This document shows positions 25,486 through 34,884 of a DNA stretch of 64,000 nucleotides, piece by piece; position 1 is the first letter of the stretch; the number at the start of each line of letters is the position of its first letter. The notes below the pieces were generated by a model. The model worked only from the letters and a program-made list of their open reading frames with translations. It was not told the origin of the DNA and ran no database searches. The stretch comes from JAFGSG01 sp964626055 (GTDB lineage Bacteria; Spirochaetota; UBA4802; JAFGDQ01). The DNA is taken from contig CAZVDF010000009.1 in NCBI GenBank assembly GCA_964626055.1, forward strand, positions 22,058 to 86,057, written 5' to 3'. The position numbers were made by a program, and so were the translations under genes.

Positions 25486-26973
25486 AAAATTAAATTTTGT
25501 TGTCTTTGCTGTTTCTGCAGCATATGTTTCCGGATATTTTGTTATTATATAATCGATCATTTCTTTAGCTTTTGCCTTATTTCCCATTGCGCTGTGAGTA
25601 TTGGCCATCCCGTAGTAAGCTTCAGCCCTGGTATTGGCATCCGGGTATTTGTCAACCAGCGCCTGAAACGCATCAAGAGCCTCGTTGTATTTCTTTAGAT
25701 TTACTAAAAGGACATGCCCCATGCGGTAATAAGCTGCGTCCGCTTCTTTTGTATCGCCGTATTTCCGGATGAATTCCCTGTAATTCTCAACGGCCGCTTC
25801 GTAATTTTTTCTGCGTTCAAAATTCTGCGCCGTGATGATCAATTTTTTGCTGACAGCCAGTAAAGGAACAGTCATACTATTTATCTTTTTTGGTGCTATC
25901 TCGATTTCCGATATTTGGGTTTCATATCCGTCAAGCGACACCCTGAGCTTATGTTTTCCGCTTTCAACAGATATTAATGCTGGTGATTCTCCTGCGGGTT
26001 CGTCATCGATGAATACTGCGGCTCCAGCCGGGCGTGTGGCAAGATTCAGCGTGCCTATTCTGTTATTCAGAGCGTCTTCTATCCTTTTTGCCATCTGCCT
26101 GGCCAGAGGTCTGAACGCCTTCGGAGAGGCTATCTCGCGATGGTCCATAAACACTACTTTTCTATTTGATACATTGACTATCTGATAATTGGCGCAGATT
26201 ATATCGTTATAGGATCTAATGTCGCCCCTCAGCATATAACCGACATTATTCTGCAGAAACATCTCGTAAGAGCCGTCGTTTTCAATAATTCCGGCCATCT
26301 CGAGAGATTTTTCCACGATCAGGATTTTGGAATTGGTCCTCTCTCTCGCCCATATTCCTCTCAACGCGCCGATCTCGCTGTTAAGCATTTCGGCAAAGGA
26401 TTCTCCGTATCCTGCCGTGACGGAATACCCGGTTTCATCCAGAAACTTGTAAACCTCCAGAGTCGATGCATCCTTTGCTTCCTTTTCCTTCTGCTCCAGA
26501 TTCTCTTTTGTGAATGTATAAAAAATATCCTTACCGATATATGAAGCGGCGGATTCCGAATCGAATGAATTTATTCCGGACGAATGCACTATCTTCCACG
26601 TATCTATATTTACCGCCCTTGCATCCACCTCGCAATTTGTTCCGACTTTGTAAACCGATCCTACAACAAGATAATTAACCTTGAGCGACCTGGACATGTC
26701 TTTAAGGGTATCCATATTCCCGATCCCGAGCTGCACTTTTTCCAGATTCTCTATATATGACTGTATCTCGCCTTTCTTTCTTACGCCGAACCTCCCGATA
26801 TCAATCAGGCTTTTTTCTATAATGTCCGACGATGAAATACCGAGGTTTCCGCTGTCCGCCTCCTCTGAAAGCGTATTAAAGCCGGTCACAGCAATCTTTG
26901 CTTTTTCCTCATCCGACATGCCTAATACGGAAAAAGCCATTACCGATATGCAAAGTAAAATTGTTCTTTTCAC
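25483..26973 (-). CDS. CsgG-like / PEGA-domain / TPR envelope protein
   Basis: A 496-residue exported protein. After a signal peptide (KRTILLCISVMAFSVLGMS) comes a CsgG/TolB-like domain (IAVTGFNTLSEE; LKVNYLVVGSVYKVG). A second similar region lies near 200-310. A PEGA domain follows (RPAGAAVFIDDEPAGESP) at about 320-380, then TPR repeats to the end. The start is GTG at 26973: GGAGG lies seven bases upstream and the codon overlaps the preceding stop as GTGA. Likely periplasmic, perhaps a scaffold binding peptidoglycan or an outer-membrane complex. Translationally coupled to the TPR lipoprotein upstream. Confidence 0.82.
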   Translation of the reverse strand: MKRTILLCISVMAFSVLGMSDEEKAKIAVTGFNTLSEEADSGNLGISSSDIIEKSLIDIGRFGVRKKGEIQSYIENLEKVQLGIGNMDTLKDMSRSLKVNYLVVGSVYKVGTNCEVDARAVNIDTWKIVHSSGINSFDSESAASYIGKDIFYTFTKENLEQKEKEAKDASTLEVYKFLDETGYSVTAGYGESFAEMLNSEIGALRGIWARERTNSKILIVEKSLEMAGIIENDGSYEMFLQNNVGYMLRGDIRSYNDIICANYQIVNVSNRKVVFMDHREIASPKAFRPLARQMAKRIEDALNNRIGTLNLATRPAGAAVFIDDEPAGESPALISVESGKHKLRVSLDGYETQISEIEIAPKKINSMTVPLLAVSKKLIITAQNFERRKNYEAAVENYREFIRKYGDTKEADAAYYRMGHVLLVNLKKYNEALDAFQALVDKYPDANTRAEAYYGMANTHSAMGNKAKAKEMIDYIITKYPETYAAETAKTTKFNF

Positions 26974-27740
26974 TGTCTGCCCTCCAGGTTTGCAATCCAT
27001 ATTTTAACAACCTTTCTTTCCGGGGCATTCGGTCTCAGTTTAAGATACATCCTATAATTCTCTGCCGCTTTCAGCTTATCCCTTATCCTGAGATCATATA
27101 TTATTCCGAGATTTTTGTATGCTTTTGCAAATCCCGGCTGAAGTTCAATTACCTTGTTAAGGGATTCTACCGCTTCTTTATTTCTTCCCATCATAGAGTA
27201 AACAACGCTGATATTGTTGTATGCCTGATAATGCCTGTCGTCAAACTTAACGGCAAGGTTATACTCGGCAATAGCCTGAACAAGCCTGCCTTTCTTATAG
27301 TGCAGATTACCGAGCTCAAAATGTGCGGCTGCCAGTTTATTGTCGAGCTGTATTGCGGTTAAAATCTCGTTTTCAGCTTCATCGTACCTTGACATTCTGA
27401 GGAAAAGCATACCTTTAATATAATGCGCCTTCGCAAGATTCGGCTGATATTTTATTGCCGTGTTTGCGCTTTTTAAGGCTTCGCGCGCATCGCCTTTTTC
27501 AGCCTGTCGCGCTGATATGTTTTCGTGTATAACTGCGCGCTCATAATCATTTCCAGCGTCTTTAAGAGAATCCTGCAATTTTTTTACTTCTTTATTTATA
27601 ACCGAATTCCCGGCGATCTTCACGTTCTCGTCAATTATTTCAGCATCAGCTGCATCTCTGTTTTTTGCGCATGATGATGTAAAGAGTAAAAAAAATAATG
27701 ATATAAAAACAAAACTGTTAATCGTTCTTGTTCGTCCCAT
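26970..27740 (-). CDS. TPR-repeat lipoprotein
   Basis: A 256-residue protein with a signal peptide ending at C24 (FTSSC), so probably a lipoprotein. The rest is tandem tetratricopeptide repeats, for example KAHYIKGMLFLRMSRYDEAE, AAHFELGNLHYKKGRL and AYNNISVVYSMMGRNKEAVE. TPRs mediate protein binding. I choose MGRTRTINSF as start because the lipobox is then at the right distance. It overlaps the next gene by GTGA and is likely its partner. Confidence 0.85.
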   Translation of the reverse strand: MGRTRTINSFVFISLFFLLFTSSCAKNRDAADAEIIDENVKIAGNSVINKEVKKLQDSLKDAGNDYERAVIHENISARQAEKGDAREALKSANTAIKYQPNLAKAHYIKGMLFLRMSRYDEAENEILTAIQLDNKLAAAHFELGNLHYKKGRLVQAIAEYNLAVKFDDRHYQAYNNISVVYSMMGRNKEAVESLNKVIELQPGFAKAYKNLGIIYDLRIRDKLKAAENYRMYLKLRPNAPERKVVKIWIANLEGRQ

Positions 27741-27917
27741 ATAAATTATCCTATGTAACAATAATAGTCCGATGATGACTGTCAATAAAATTTCGGCCTT
27801 TATAGATCTTGTACAGCCATTCATTTCTTTTTGCCCGGCAGGCAAATATGCAGTTTGAATTCTTGAGCGGGGTTCTTAAAATTTTTATTAAGCGCTATTT
27901 TTCCCGATGGGATATAA

Positions 27918-29324
27918 TTATTCAATAATAACAACCTTTCCGAACTTGCTCAGGCTCTTTTCAAGTTCCTTTTTACCCACAACCAGTTTAACAAGTCCTT
28001 TATCAAAAAGCTTTAATGATTCCTTTTGTATTTCCTCTCTTGAGACACTCTCAACGCGTTTCACGTAATCAAAAAGAAAAGATTCTGAAAGATCGTTGTA
28101 GCTTAAAAAAGCATATTTTTTTAATATACTCACCGGAGTATCGAATTCGAATATATAACTGTTTTTCAATGAGCCTTTAGCAGATTTTAATTCCTCATTT
28201 TTAACCTGGGATATGGATATCTGCTCTATATTTTCAAGAATAAGGGATAATGCGGTATCGGCAGTCTCATTCCTGGTCTGGGCAAAAGCGAAAAAAATCC
28301 CGGTATTCTTTCTGAACCTGACAGTCGACTGGACGGAATACGCCAGTCCCCGCTTGACACGTATTTCGTGCATAAGCCTGGAACTGAAATCACTTCCGCC
28401 GAGTATATCATTCATCAGGGAAAGAGCATAAATCCCGGCATCTTTTATATCGGGTGCAATAGTGCCCACGACAATGACAGCCTGCGGTATATTTTTCGGG
28501 AGCAAATATATTTTTTTCGATTTTTCCGGCAGGGAAGCTGCAAGTGCATTAACATCGGAATAATAATTCATCACCGCGCCTTCCCTCAGAACTTCAAGAC
28601 CTTTTAAATTGTTTTCAATTTCATTAAAGCTCTGCGAGCTCGCTATCCCCATAATAGTATTTTTTGCCGTAAAATAATCGTTCAGAATAGCCTGCAAATC
28701 TTTACCGGATATGGAATTTAAACTATTTTCGGTCGGATATGCTCCGTATCCCGCGCCGTTAAAAATAATTTCCTTGCTTTTGTCAAAAGCAAGCATATCG
28801 GGATTGTCTTTTTTCCTTCTCAGGTCTTCCAGAAGCAGCGATCTTGCTTTTCCCATTATTTTGCTGTCGATGTTCGGATTAAGAATCATATCCGTCATTA
28901 TGTCGAACGCTAGTCCGGAATATTTTTCAATTACCTCAATAACTATCTGGGTCTCTTCGAACGACGACTGGACGCTGAACCGTCCTCCGATGCTTTCAAT
29001 GGTATTGTGCAGAACGTCGGCAGGATATTTCTTTGACCCTGCAAGCGAAAGAGTCCGGGCAAGCAGATCGGAAACTCCGGCATTCGAGCTGTTTTCATGG
29101 AGCTTGCCGAATCCAGCGGAAAGAACAATTATTAAACGCGGGAGTTCGTCCTTAATATAAAATAATTTCAGCCCGTTCTTTGCAGTTAAAGAATTCACCC
29201 GTGGCAGGTCAATATTATCAATTCTTATTGTTTTTGACCGGGCAAAAGCAAAATTACGGTCAAGCTCAGTCCGTATAAATACTACCTGCAAAAATAAAAT
29301 ACTAAGTAAGATTATCTTCTTCAT
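27918..29324 (-). CDS. M16-family peptidase-like protein, probably non-catalytic subunit
   Basis: A 468-residue secreted protein (signal peptide about 1-28) with the M16 fold. The zinc motif HxxEH is missing: the equivalent place reads AGVSDLLARTLSL. The C-terminal M16 features (MNDILGGSDFSSRLMHEIRVKRGLAYSV) are well preserved. Such inactive subunits pair with an active M16 partner; the next gene upstream encodes one with an intact motif. A family 1 repeat lies between the two genes. Confidence 0.88.
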   Translation of the reverse strand: MKKIILLSILFLQVVFIRTELDRNFAFARSKTIRIDNIDLPRVNSLTAKNGLKLFYIKDELPRLIIVLSAGFGKLHENSSNAGVSDLLARTLSLAGSKKYPADVLHNTIESIGGRFSVQSSFEETQIVIEVIEKYSGLAFDIMTDMILNPNIDSKIMGKARSLLLEDLRRKKDNPDMLAFDKSKEIIFNGAGYGAYPTENSLNSISGKDLQAILNDYFTAKNTIMGIASSQSFNEIENNLKGLEVLREGAVMNYYSDVNALAASLPEKSKKIYLLPKNIPQAVIVVGTIAPDIKDAGIYALSLMNDILGGSDFSSRLMHEIRVKRGLAYSVQSTVRFRKNTGIFFAFAQTRNETADTALSLILENIEQISISQVKNEELKSAKGSLKNSYIFEFDTPVSILKKYAFLSYNDLSESFLFDYVKRVESVSREEIQKESLKLFDKGLVKLVVGKKELEKSLSKFGKVVIIE

Positions 29325-29351
29325 ATATTCTTCTTTATTTTCACTATTTAT

Positions 29352-29515
29352 GTTGAATCGAAATACTTTATTAAATTTACTCCGGGATCAGGCCTTTCTG
29401 GTAAACTTTTTATGTTTTCGAAAGCTTTTATAATAGGCCTTAAAAGCGTTCTCATTATTTTTGTAAAGTATTTCGATTCAACAAAGTATAAAATCAAATT
29501 TTGAGATTACTTCTA
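29352..29515. repeat. MITE-like element, family 1, copy C (left end lost)
   Basis: The core with arms GAATCGAAATACTTTA and TAAAGTATTTCGATTC encloses ATCAGGCCTTTCTGG, like copies B and D. The right end is AAATTTTGAGATTACTTCTA at 29496-29515; no left terminal repeat is visible. The complement of CTA at 29513-29515 is the TAG stop of the leftward M16 gene. Confidence 0.75.
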
Positions 29516-31009
29516 TTTATTTTTACTGGTATCTCTCAAAATTCCGACAGTTCTGTTTTCTTTTGTAAGATATTTATTTATTGTGTCCTTGATCTCTTTC
29601 ACCGTTACAGTCTTTAAAACATTCAGATAATCGACCCCGTATTTCCAGTCCCCGAAGTTCGTCTGATAATAGGAAAACATCCGCGCAATGCCAATGTTAT
29701 TGTCCATTTGAAAAATGAACGAAGATTCCTTTTGACTAAGCACTTTCTTCAGTTCTTCTTCGGTCAGATCACCGGCAATTTTCACGATCTCCCGGTAAAT
29801 GGATTCTTCAACTTTTTCCGCAGTAACCGGGAATTTGGGGACCGCGGCAATGATGAACAGATTATCGTATCTTGCGCCGGGATATCCGTTCCATGCTTCA
29901 ACCGATGCAGCCAGCCCTTTTTCAATTACAACAGATTTGTATAGCCTGGACATTTTCCCGTTCGAAAGCAAATTTTCAATTATCTCAAATACATAGTCAG
30001 CTCTTGACGGGAAAGCCGGCTTGTGCCATCCGATAACAATGCCGGGATTTGCTTCAAAATAAAAATCGAACCGCCGCTCGCCTTTCTGTTCCGGCTCTTT
30101 GATATGTAATTCGGCCGCCCGTTCGCCTTTTTCCAGCTTGCCGAAATAACCGGAAAGGAGTTTGAATGTCTCCTCCGGATTCTGCTTACCGACGACAGTA
30201 ATCGTCATTCTTGATGCTGTATAATTTTTTTTATAGAAATCCCTTACATCCTTTATGGAAAAGCTTTCAATGTTCGATCTCCATCCTATTATAGGATGCC
30301 TGTATGGGTGGGCAATAAAAGCATTTGCAATGAACTGCTCGAACAGACTGCCGTCGCCGCTCGACTCATAACTCATAAGCCTTTCTTCAAGCACTGCTCC
30401 TTTTTCTATATAGAATTCCCTTAACACCGGATTCCGCAGCCTTTCCGATTCAAGTTTTGCCCACAGGTCGAGCCTGGAAGCAGGAAGCTCGATATAATAA
30501 GTTGTCATATCCCTCGAAGTGCCGGCATTAAAGCCGACGCCGCCGTTTTCAGTATATATCCTCGAATACGGGGAGCTCACGATATATTTACTCTGCTCTT
30601 CTTGGAGCTTCAGAAGCTCGGTTTTGAGTCTTTCTATCTCTTTATTGCCCGGATCTTTCAGATTTATTTCGTTTATCTTTTCACCAATATCCTCTATCTT
30701 CTCCTGAATGACTCTTTCTTTTTTATAATTGGTCGTTCCGATCACGTCGGTTCCTTTAAAGAGCATATGCTCCAGCATATGAGCCACTCCGATCGTTCTG
30801 TAACTTTCGTCGACAGATCCCACTCTAAAAGAGATCAGCAAAGCAAGAGTGGGCGCATACCCGCGGTTAAGCATTATTACATTTATCCCGTTAGGCATTG
30901 TCTTTTGCACGACGTTCGCTTTAAAATATTCGCCTGGATCTTTAATTTGACCGAAAGCCTGAATTGTTAATAACAATACGGCTGATAATATGTTGATAAA
31001 ATATTTCAT
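29513..31009 (-). CDS. M16-family zinc metallopeptidase (processing-peptidase-like)
   Basis: A 498-residue secreted protease with signal peptide (about 1-20). The inverted zinc motif HMLEH is at residues 77-81, and a third ligand is expected in GAVLEERLM. A charged insertion at about 95-135 breaks the N-terminal domain. It probably works as a heterodimer with the inactive M16 protein downstream, degrading peptides in the periplasm. The TAG stop lies in the end of a family 1 repeat. Its start follows the 123-residue gene by four bases. Confidence 0.92.
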   Translation of the reverse strand: MKYFINILSAVLLLTIQAFGQIKDPGEYFKANVVQKTMPNGINVIMLNRGYAPTLALLISFRVGSVDESYRTIGVAHMLEHMLFKGTDVIGTTNYKKERVIQEKIEDIGEKINEINLKDPGNKEIERLKTELLKLQEEQSKYIVSSPYSRIYTENGGVGFNAGTSRDMTTYYIELPASRLDLWAKLESERLRNPVLREFYIEKGAVLEERLMSYESSGDGSLFEQFIANAFIAHPYRHPIIGWRSNIESFSIKDVRDFYKKNYTASRMTITVVGKQNPEETFKLLSGYFGKLEKGERAAELHIKEPEQKGERRFDFYFEANPGIVIGWHKPAFPSRADYVFEIIENLLSNGKMSRLYKSVVIEKGLAASVEAWNGYPGARYDNLFIIAAVPKFPVTAEKVEESIYREIVKIAGDLTEEELKKVLSQKESSFIFQMDNNIGIARMFSYYQTNFGDWKYGVDYLNVLKTVTVKEIKDTINKYLTKENRTVGILRDTSKNK

Positions 31010-31013
31010 TTTA

Positions 31014-31385
31014 CTATTTACTCTTCTTTAAAATCTCTTCAGCGGCTTTTTTCAGCTTAGGGGAAAAATTCACCTGTACGGTTTCTTCAGTTTTCTTTAT
31101 TTTCCCGTCGTTCTTATTTTTATCTATATCTTCAGTAATCCAACGGCTAAGCGCGTACAGCATTCTTTCGTATATTTCATTTACCTTTGCGCCCATGTTG
31201 GCTTTTTTATAAAAGCCAAGCGCCGTAAGCGGTTGTTTTTTATCGTAAAAATAATAATCGCCTATTCTTGCAAGTCCGTCCCTGTAATCGGTTTTAATGA
31301 ATATTTTAAGCGCGCTATCGATCTCTCCTTTATTAAAATATTCATTGCCTTTTCTTATCAGAGCGATTCTCTCTTTTTCTTCCAT
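31014..31385 (-). CDS. TPR-like protein of unknown function, 123 aa
   Basis: A small soluble protein with two TPR-like helical repeats (GNEYFNKGEIDSALKIF and GDYYFYDKKQPLTALGFYKKA), a linker and a Lys-rich C-terminus. No signal peptide. It lies four bases ahead of the active M16 gene and 31 bases after the UbiA-like gene, so it is in the same leftward operon. Function unknown. Confidence 0.75.
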   Translation of the reverse strand: MEEKERIALIRKGNEYFNKGEIDSALKIFIKTDYRDGLARIGDYYFYDKKQPLTALGFYKKANMGAKVNEIYERMLYALSRWITEDIDKNKNDGKIKKTEETVQVNFSPKLKKAAEEILKKSK

Positions 31386-31416
31386 AATGCTCTCTTACGG
31401 TCCGGACGCCCGTATA

Positions 31417-32244
31417 TCATTTATAAAAGATATCGATCAGTGTTCCTATAAGTAGCAATGGTGCTGAAAAATTATTTATCTGCATAAATTCCGTTCTGGT
31501 CGTTTCAATATCCCTGCTGTTTAATAATATTTCCTGCCGAACTATAATAATGACCAGACAGAAAAGCGATATCCAGTAGGCCAGGCCGCGCGCCGCAACG
31601 GACCCTGCAAGGATCAGTAAGAAAATTGAAAATATAAATAAAACAACCGATATAAATCTCGCCCTGCCGGTCCCGAACCTTTTAATAACATAATTTCTGC
31701 TATTCTTTTCATTCCTGATATCATAAATGCCTTTTGATATTTCGTAGCCGAAGGTCCAAAAAACAACGGACGCGAATAAAATGAATGGAATTAATTCAAA
31801 CCGGTTATTAACGGCAATATAACCTCCTACCGGGCACATTGCTTCAAAAAACCACAGTCTGTATTCCGGTATATAATCATATTTTCTCAATAAAGGTACA
31901 GCAATCGAAAGAACAACGGACGCAACAGAGACATAATAACACAGCTGGTTTATTATGAAGGATAAGAAAATAAATAATACGGAAGATATCACTGCGTATA
32001 CCAGAATAACTGAATTCTTTTTAGCATCTTTTATAAGCTCTTTCAGCCGGAATGTCCTGTTTTTGTCTTTTAAAATAAATTGAAACGACAAATACGATAT
32101 CCTGGCGCATATAAGGGAAACTGTAAATAATATCCATACAATAAAATCGGAGTTCCCTATAAAAAAAAGTCCTATATAGCCGAGCGACAACAATAAAATC
32201 AGCTCATTAATTTTTAAAAACTGTTTGATTATTTTCAGATCCAT
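31417..32244 (-). CDS. UbiA-like prenyltransferase-fold membrane protein
   Basis: A 275-residue protein with about eight membrane segments resembling UbiA prenyltransferases, which attach isoprenoid chains to aromatic rings (quinones) or sugars. The second Asp-rich motif survives as KGIYDIRNEKNSRNY. The first is degraded: where NDxxDxxxD is expected the sequence reads SFQFILKDKNRTF, keeping only the end. It may be a divergent menaquinone-pathway enzyme or inactive. ATG follows GAGGATACCGG. Confidence 0.65.
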   Translation of the reverse strand: MDLKIIKQFLKINELILLLSLGYIGLFFIGNSDFIVWILFTVSLICARISYLSFQFILKDKNRTFRLKELIKDAKKNSVILVYAVISSVLFIFLSFIINQLCYYVSVASVVLSIAVPLLRKYDYIPEYRLWFFEAMCPVGGYIAVNNRFELIPFILFASVVFWTFGYEISKGIYDIRNEKNSRNYVIKRFGTGRARFISVVLFIFSIFLLILAGSVAARGLAYWISLFCLVIIIVRQEILLNSRDIETTRTEFMQINNFSAPLLLIGTLIDIFYK

Positions 32245-32323
32245 CCGGTATCCTCGTATGCTTAGCCGGCAAATATTTATTAAGTTGTTTTTGCAGCGGG
32301 AGCTTGATCCTGAATAATTAATT

Positions 32324-33547
32324 CTAAGATAAATGCTGGGACATACCGGCTAAAGCGCCTGTACTCCATGCAAACTGTAAATTATATCCACCGCTTTCTC
32401 CGTCGATGTCAAGTAGTTCTCCTGTTATATAAAGGTTTTTTATTATCCTTGATTCCATAGTTGCGGGATTTATTTCGTCAACATCGACTCCTCCCGCCGC
32501 AACTACGGCTTCCCTGAATGATCTTGGATTCCCGGGAGCGACTTTCAGACATTTAAAAATCTTTATAATTCCGAGTCTCTCCTGGTTTGTCAGAAATTTC
32601 ACCTGCTTATAAGGATCAATACCGCCGGCTTTAAACAGTACTTCTGGGATACGTTTTTTTATAATGCCTGCAAGGCTTAAAAAAATACTTTTATCCCCGT
32701 CATCCCACAGGTTATTAAGTTTTTTCCCCAGTTCCTGTTCGGTGAGTTCAGGAAAAAAATCAATGATGATATCAGGAATATTTTTCTGCAGCACCTGCTC
32801 ATTCACAGCGCGTGAAATATTCAGCGCGGCCGGGCCGGAGATACCGAATTTCGTAAAGAGAAGTTCGCCTTTCGACTCGGAAATCATTTTATTGCCGAGT
32901 TCAACTGATGTCCTGCAATCCCATTTTATTCCTTCAAGAACGTGCAATACTTTTAACGGAATATTGATCGGGAGAATCGCGGGAAAAGGCTCGTAAACCT
33001 TATGACCGAGAGATTCAGCGAGCTCGTATCCTATACTGGAGGCGCCGAGACCGGTGTATGCACAGCTGCCTGCGGATAAGATTACAGAATCGAATAAATT
33101 TTTTTCCTGCCCGGCTGTAACGACCATGAATTTATTTTTTGCGGCAACAACTTTTTCAATCTTCCTGTCAAGCCTCAGCTCTATCCCTTTTTTGTCCAGT
33201 TCGTAATTCAGTATTTCAACAACTCCGGATGCCTGTCTGGAAGCAGGGAACAATCTGCCTTCATCTTCCTCAACAAAAGGTATCCCTATAGATTCAAACA
33301 AATCAATAGTATTATTAAGCCCGAACCTGGAGAACACATTCCGAATAAATTCAGGGTTGTGCCCGCAGTAATGGGACACATCTAAATTTTTATTTGAGAT
33401 ATTACATCTACCGTTTCCTGTGCTTAATATTTTCCTGCCGATTTTATTTTGCTTCTCGTATAACGTGACTTCAGTGTTCTCCCCTGCGGCTAATAAAGCT
33501 GCCATTATCCCTGAAGCTCCTGCCCCTATTACTGCTATATGTTTCAT
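32324..33547 (-). CDS. FAD-dependent oxidoreductase, BaiN/RdsA (HI0933) family
   Basis: A 407-residue flavoprotein with the dinucleotide motif IGAGASGIMAALLA at residues 6-19, STGNGRCNISN (47-57) and a C-terminal AAGGVDVDEINPATMES plus GGYNLQFAWSTG. These are the signatures of the HI0933/BaiN family, whose cellular substrate is unclear; members include a bile-acid reductase. Probably the first gene of the leftward run to the UbiA-like and M16 genes. Confidence 0.9.
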   Translation of the reverse strand: MKHIAVIGAGASGIMAALLAAGENTEVTLYEKQNKIGRKILSTGNGRCNISNKNLDVSHYCGHNPEFIRNVFSRFGLNNTIDLFESIGIPFVEEDEGRLFPASRQASGVVEILNYELDKKGIELRLDRKIEKVVAAKNKFMVVTAGQEKNLFDSVILSAGSCAYTGLGASSIGYELAESLGHKVYEPFPAILPINIPLKVLHVLEGIKWDCRTSVELGNKMISESKGELLFTKFGISGPAALNISRAVNEQVLQKNIPDIIIDFFPELTEQELGKKLNNLWDDGDKSIFLSLAGIIKKRIPEVLFKAGGIDPYKQVKFLTNQERLGIIKIFKCLKVAPGNPRSFREAVVAAGGVDVDEINPATMESRIIKNLYITGELLDIDGESGGYNLQFAWSTGALAGMSQHLS

Positions 33548-33596
33548 ATACGTTGTCCTGAAAACGACGACTCTTTAATAATTTATAAAAGTAACG

Positions 33597-33858
33597 TTAA
33601 GAGTACGTCTAAAAACCTGTTTAAAGTAACCGGCGATATATTGCCATATCAATTTTCCGAGGACTGCCTGCGGCGACAGGAACGGATGCCTTAGTGTCGG
33701 ATGCGGGCAGGATGCCCGTTTGCGCCCGACCCGCAGGCGACGTGTGAAGCTCTAATTCCGCAGGAAATTATAGATAGTATTGATATGGCCATTCACACAT
33801 AATTGTGAGCGGTAATATATATTTTTCCTTTAATAATAGGTTTTGGGACGCACTCTAA
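33597..33858. repeat. MITE-like element, family 3
   Basis: Ends TTAAGAGTACGTCTAAAAAC and, read inward from the right, TTAGAGTGCGTCCCAAAACC form an imperfect terminal inverted repeat of about 28 bases. Inside, TGCCATATCAAT and ATTGATATGGC form a second inverted pair around a GC-rich centre of about 100 bases with stem-loops (GCGGGCAGGATGCCCG). No coding frame. It occupies half of the 520-base gap between two divergent genes. The rest (33859-34067) is AT-rich and should hold the plsC promoter. Confidence 0.7.
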
Positions 33859-34067
33859 GCCAAAAATATAACTGACTTAATATAAATTGAAATATTTATT
33901 TATGTCAACCAGTTTGAGATCGATTTACTAAAAGTAGTGTGATGCGAAACTCTTTCTACCGGAATAGAATATGTTTTGCCTTAATTGCATGGATTTTAAA
34001 TAGTAATTGACAGATTCATTTCAATCTTTTTTCAACAAAAGAATAATTTATCCGGAGCATAATATTA

Positions 34068-34823
34068 ATGAATCAATTACTTCTCAGAATCACTTCTTTC
34101 GCCCGCATAATTGGAATTCTTTTTTCAATTGCTCTGGCTGCAATTTTATCCATTCCTTCGACAATTATCGACCGTTCGGGATATTTAGGGCATACATTCG
34201 CAAAAATGGGAGGAAAGCTTATCTTATTTTTCGCCGGATTAAAAGTCCATTGTGAAGGCATCGAAAATGTGGATAAAACTAAAATTCAGGTGTTCGCGAT
34301 TAATCATTTAAGTTACTTTGACGTTCCAATGATATATTCCATTCTTCCGGTACAGGTAGGCTGGCTTGCCAAAAAAGATTTATTCCGCCTTCCTTTCCTG
34401 GGATGGCTTATGAAGGCAAACAGATTTATTCCCGTCGAGGAAGGTGAAGGAAGAAATGTGATAAAGAGTTTAAACGAAGCAGTGGAAAAAGTTAAAAACG
34501 GAACAAGAATTATAATATTTCCCGAAGGCACCAGAAGCAAGTCAGGGGAACTTTTACCGTTTAAAAAATTATTATTCCGCCTTTGTCTTAAAACAGGCGT
34601 CCCTATTGTTCCAATTTGCATTAAAGGCACAAACAACGCATTGACGCCGGGATCTTTGTTAATAAGGCCTGGCAATGTTTACGCAAAAATAGGCAAAGAG
34701 ATCGATACCGGCAAATATCAGCCAAATAAGGTGCTTGATTTGATGAACGACCTGAGGCACGCTATTATGATACTGAATAAAGAAATCCTTAAGGATGAAA
34801 AATATAATTTGCGGCAAGGATAG
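34068..34823 (+). CDS. plsC: 1-acyl-sn-glycerol-3-phosphate acyltransferase
   Basis: A 251-residue membrane-bound acyltransferase of the PlsC family that makes phosphatidic acid from lysophosphatidic acid. The catalytic HX4D is H80-D85 in INHLSYFD, and FPEGTRSKSG is the substrate-binding block near 152. One N-terminal hydrophobic segment (about 10-32) anchors it. CGGAG precedes ATG. It is followed by the AICAR transformylase gene after 61 bases. Confidence 0.93.
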   Translation: MNQLLLRITSFARIIGILFSIALAAILSIPSTIIDRSGYLGHTFAKMGGKLILFFAGLKVHCEGIENVDKTKIQVFAINHLSYFDVPMIYSILPVQVGWLAKKDLFRLPFLGWLMKANRFIPVEEGEGRNVIKSLNEAVEKVKNGTRIIIFPEGTRSKSGELLPFKKLLFRLCLKTGVPIVPICIKGTNNALTPGSLLIRPGNVYAKIGKEIDTGKYQPNKVLDLMNDLRHAIMILNKEILKDEKYNLRQG

Positions 34824-34884
34824 CATGCATTCGTTTTTATTTTTCGGATAACTATCAAAAAAGAAATTATTAGGAGCTGACGAC

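Noticed and set aside
34007..34255. Open frame upstream of and overlapping plsC
   Set aside because: It is out of frame with the clearly conserved PlsC protein and resembles a shadow frame.
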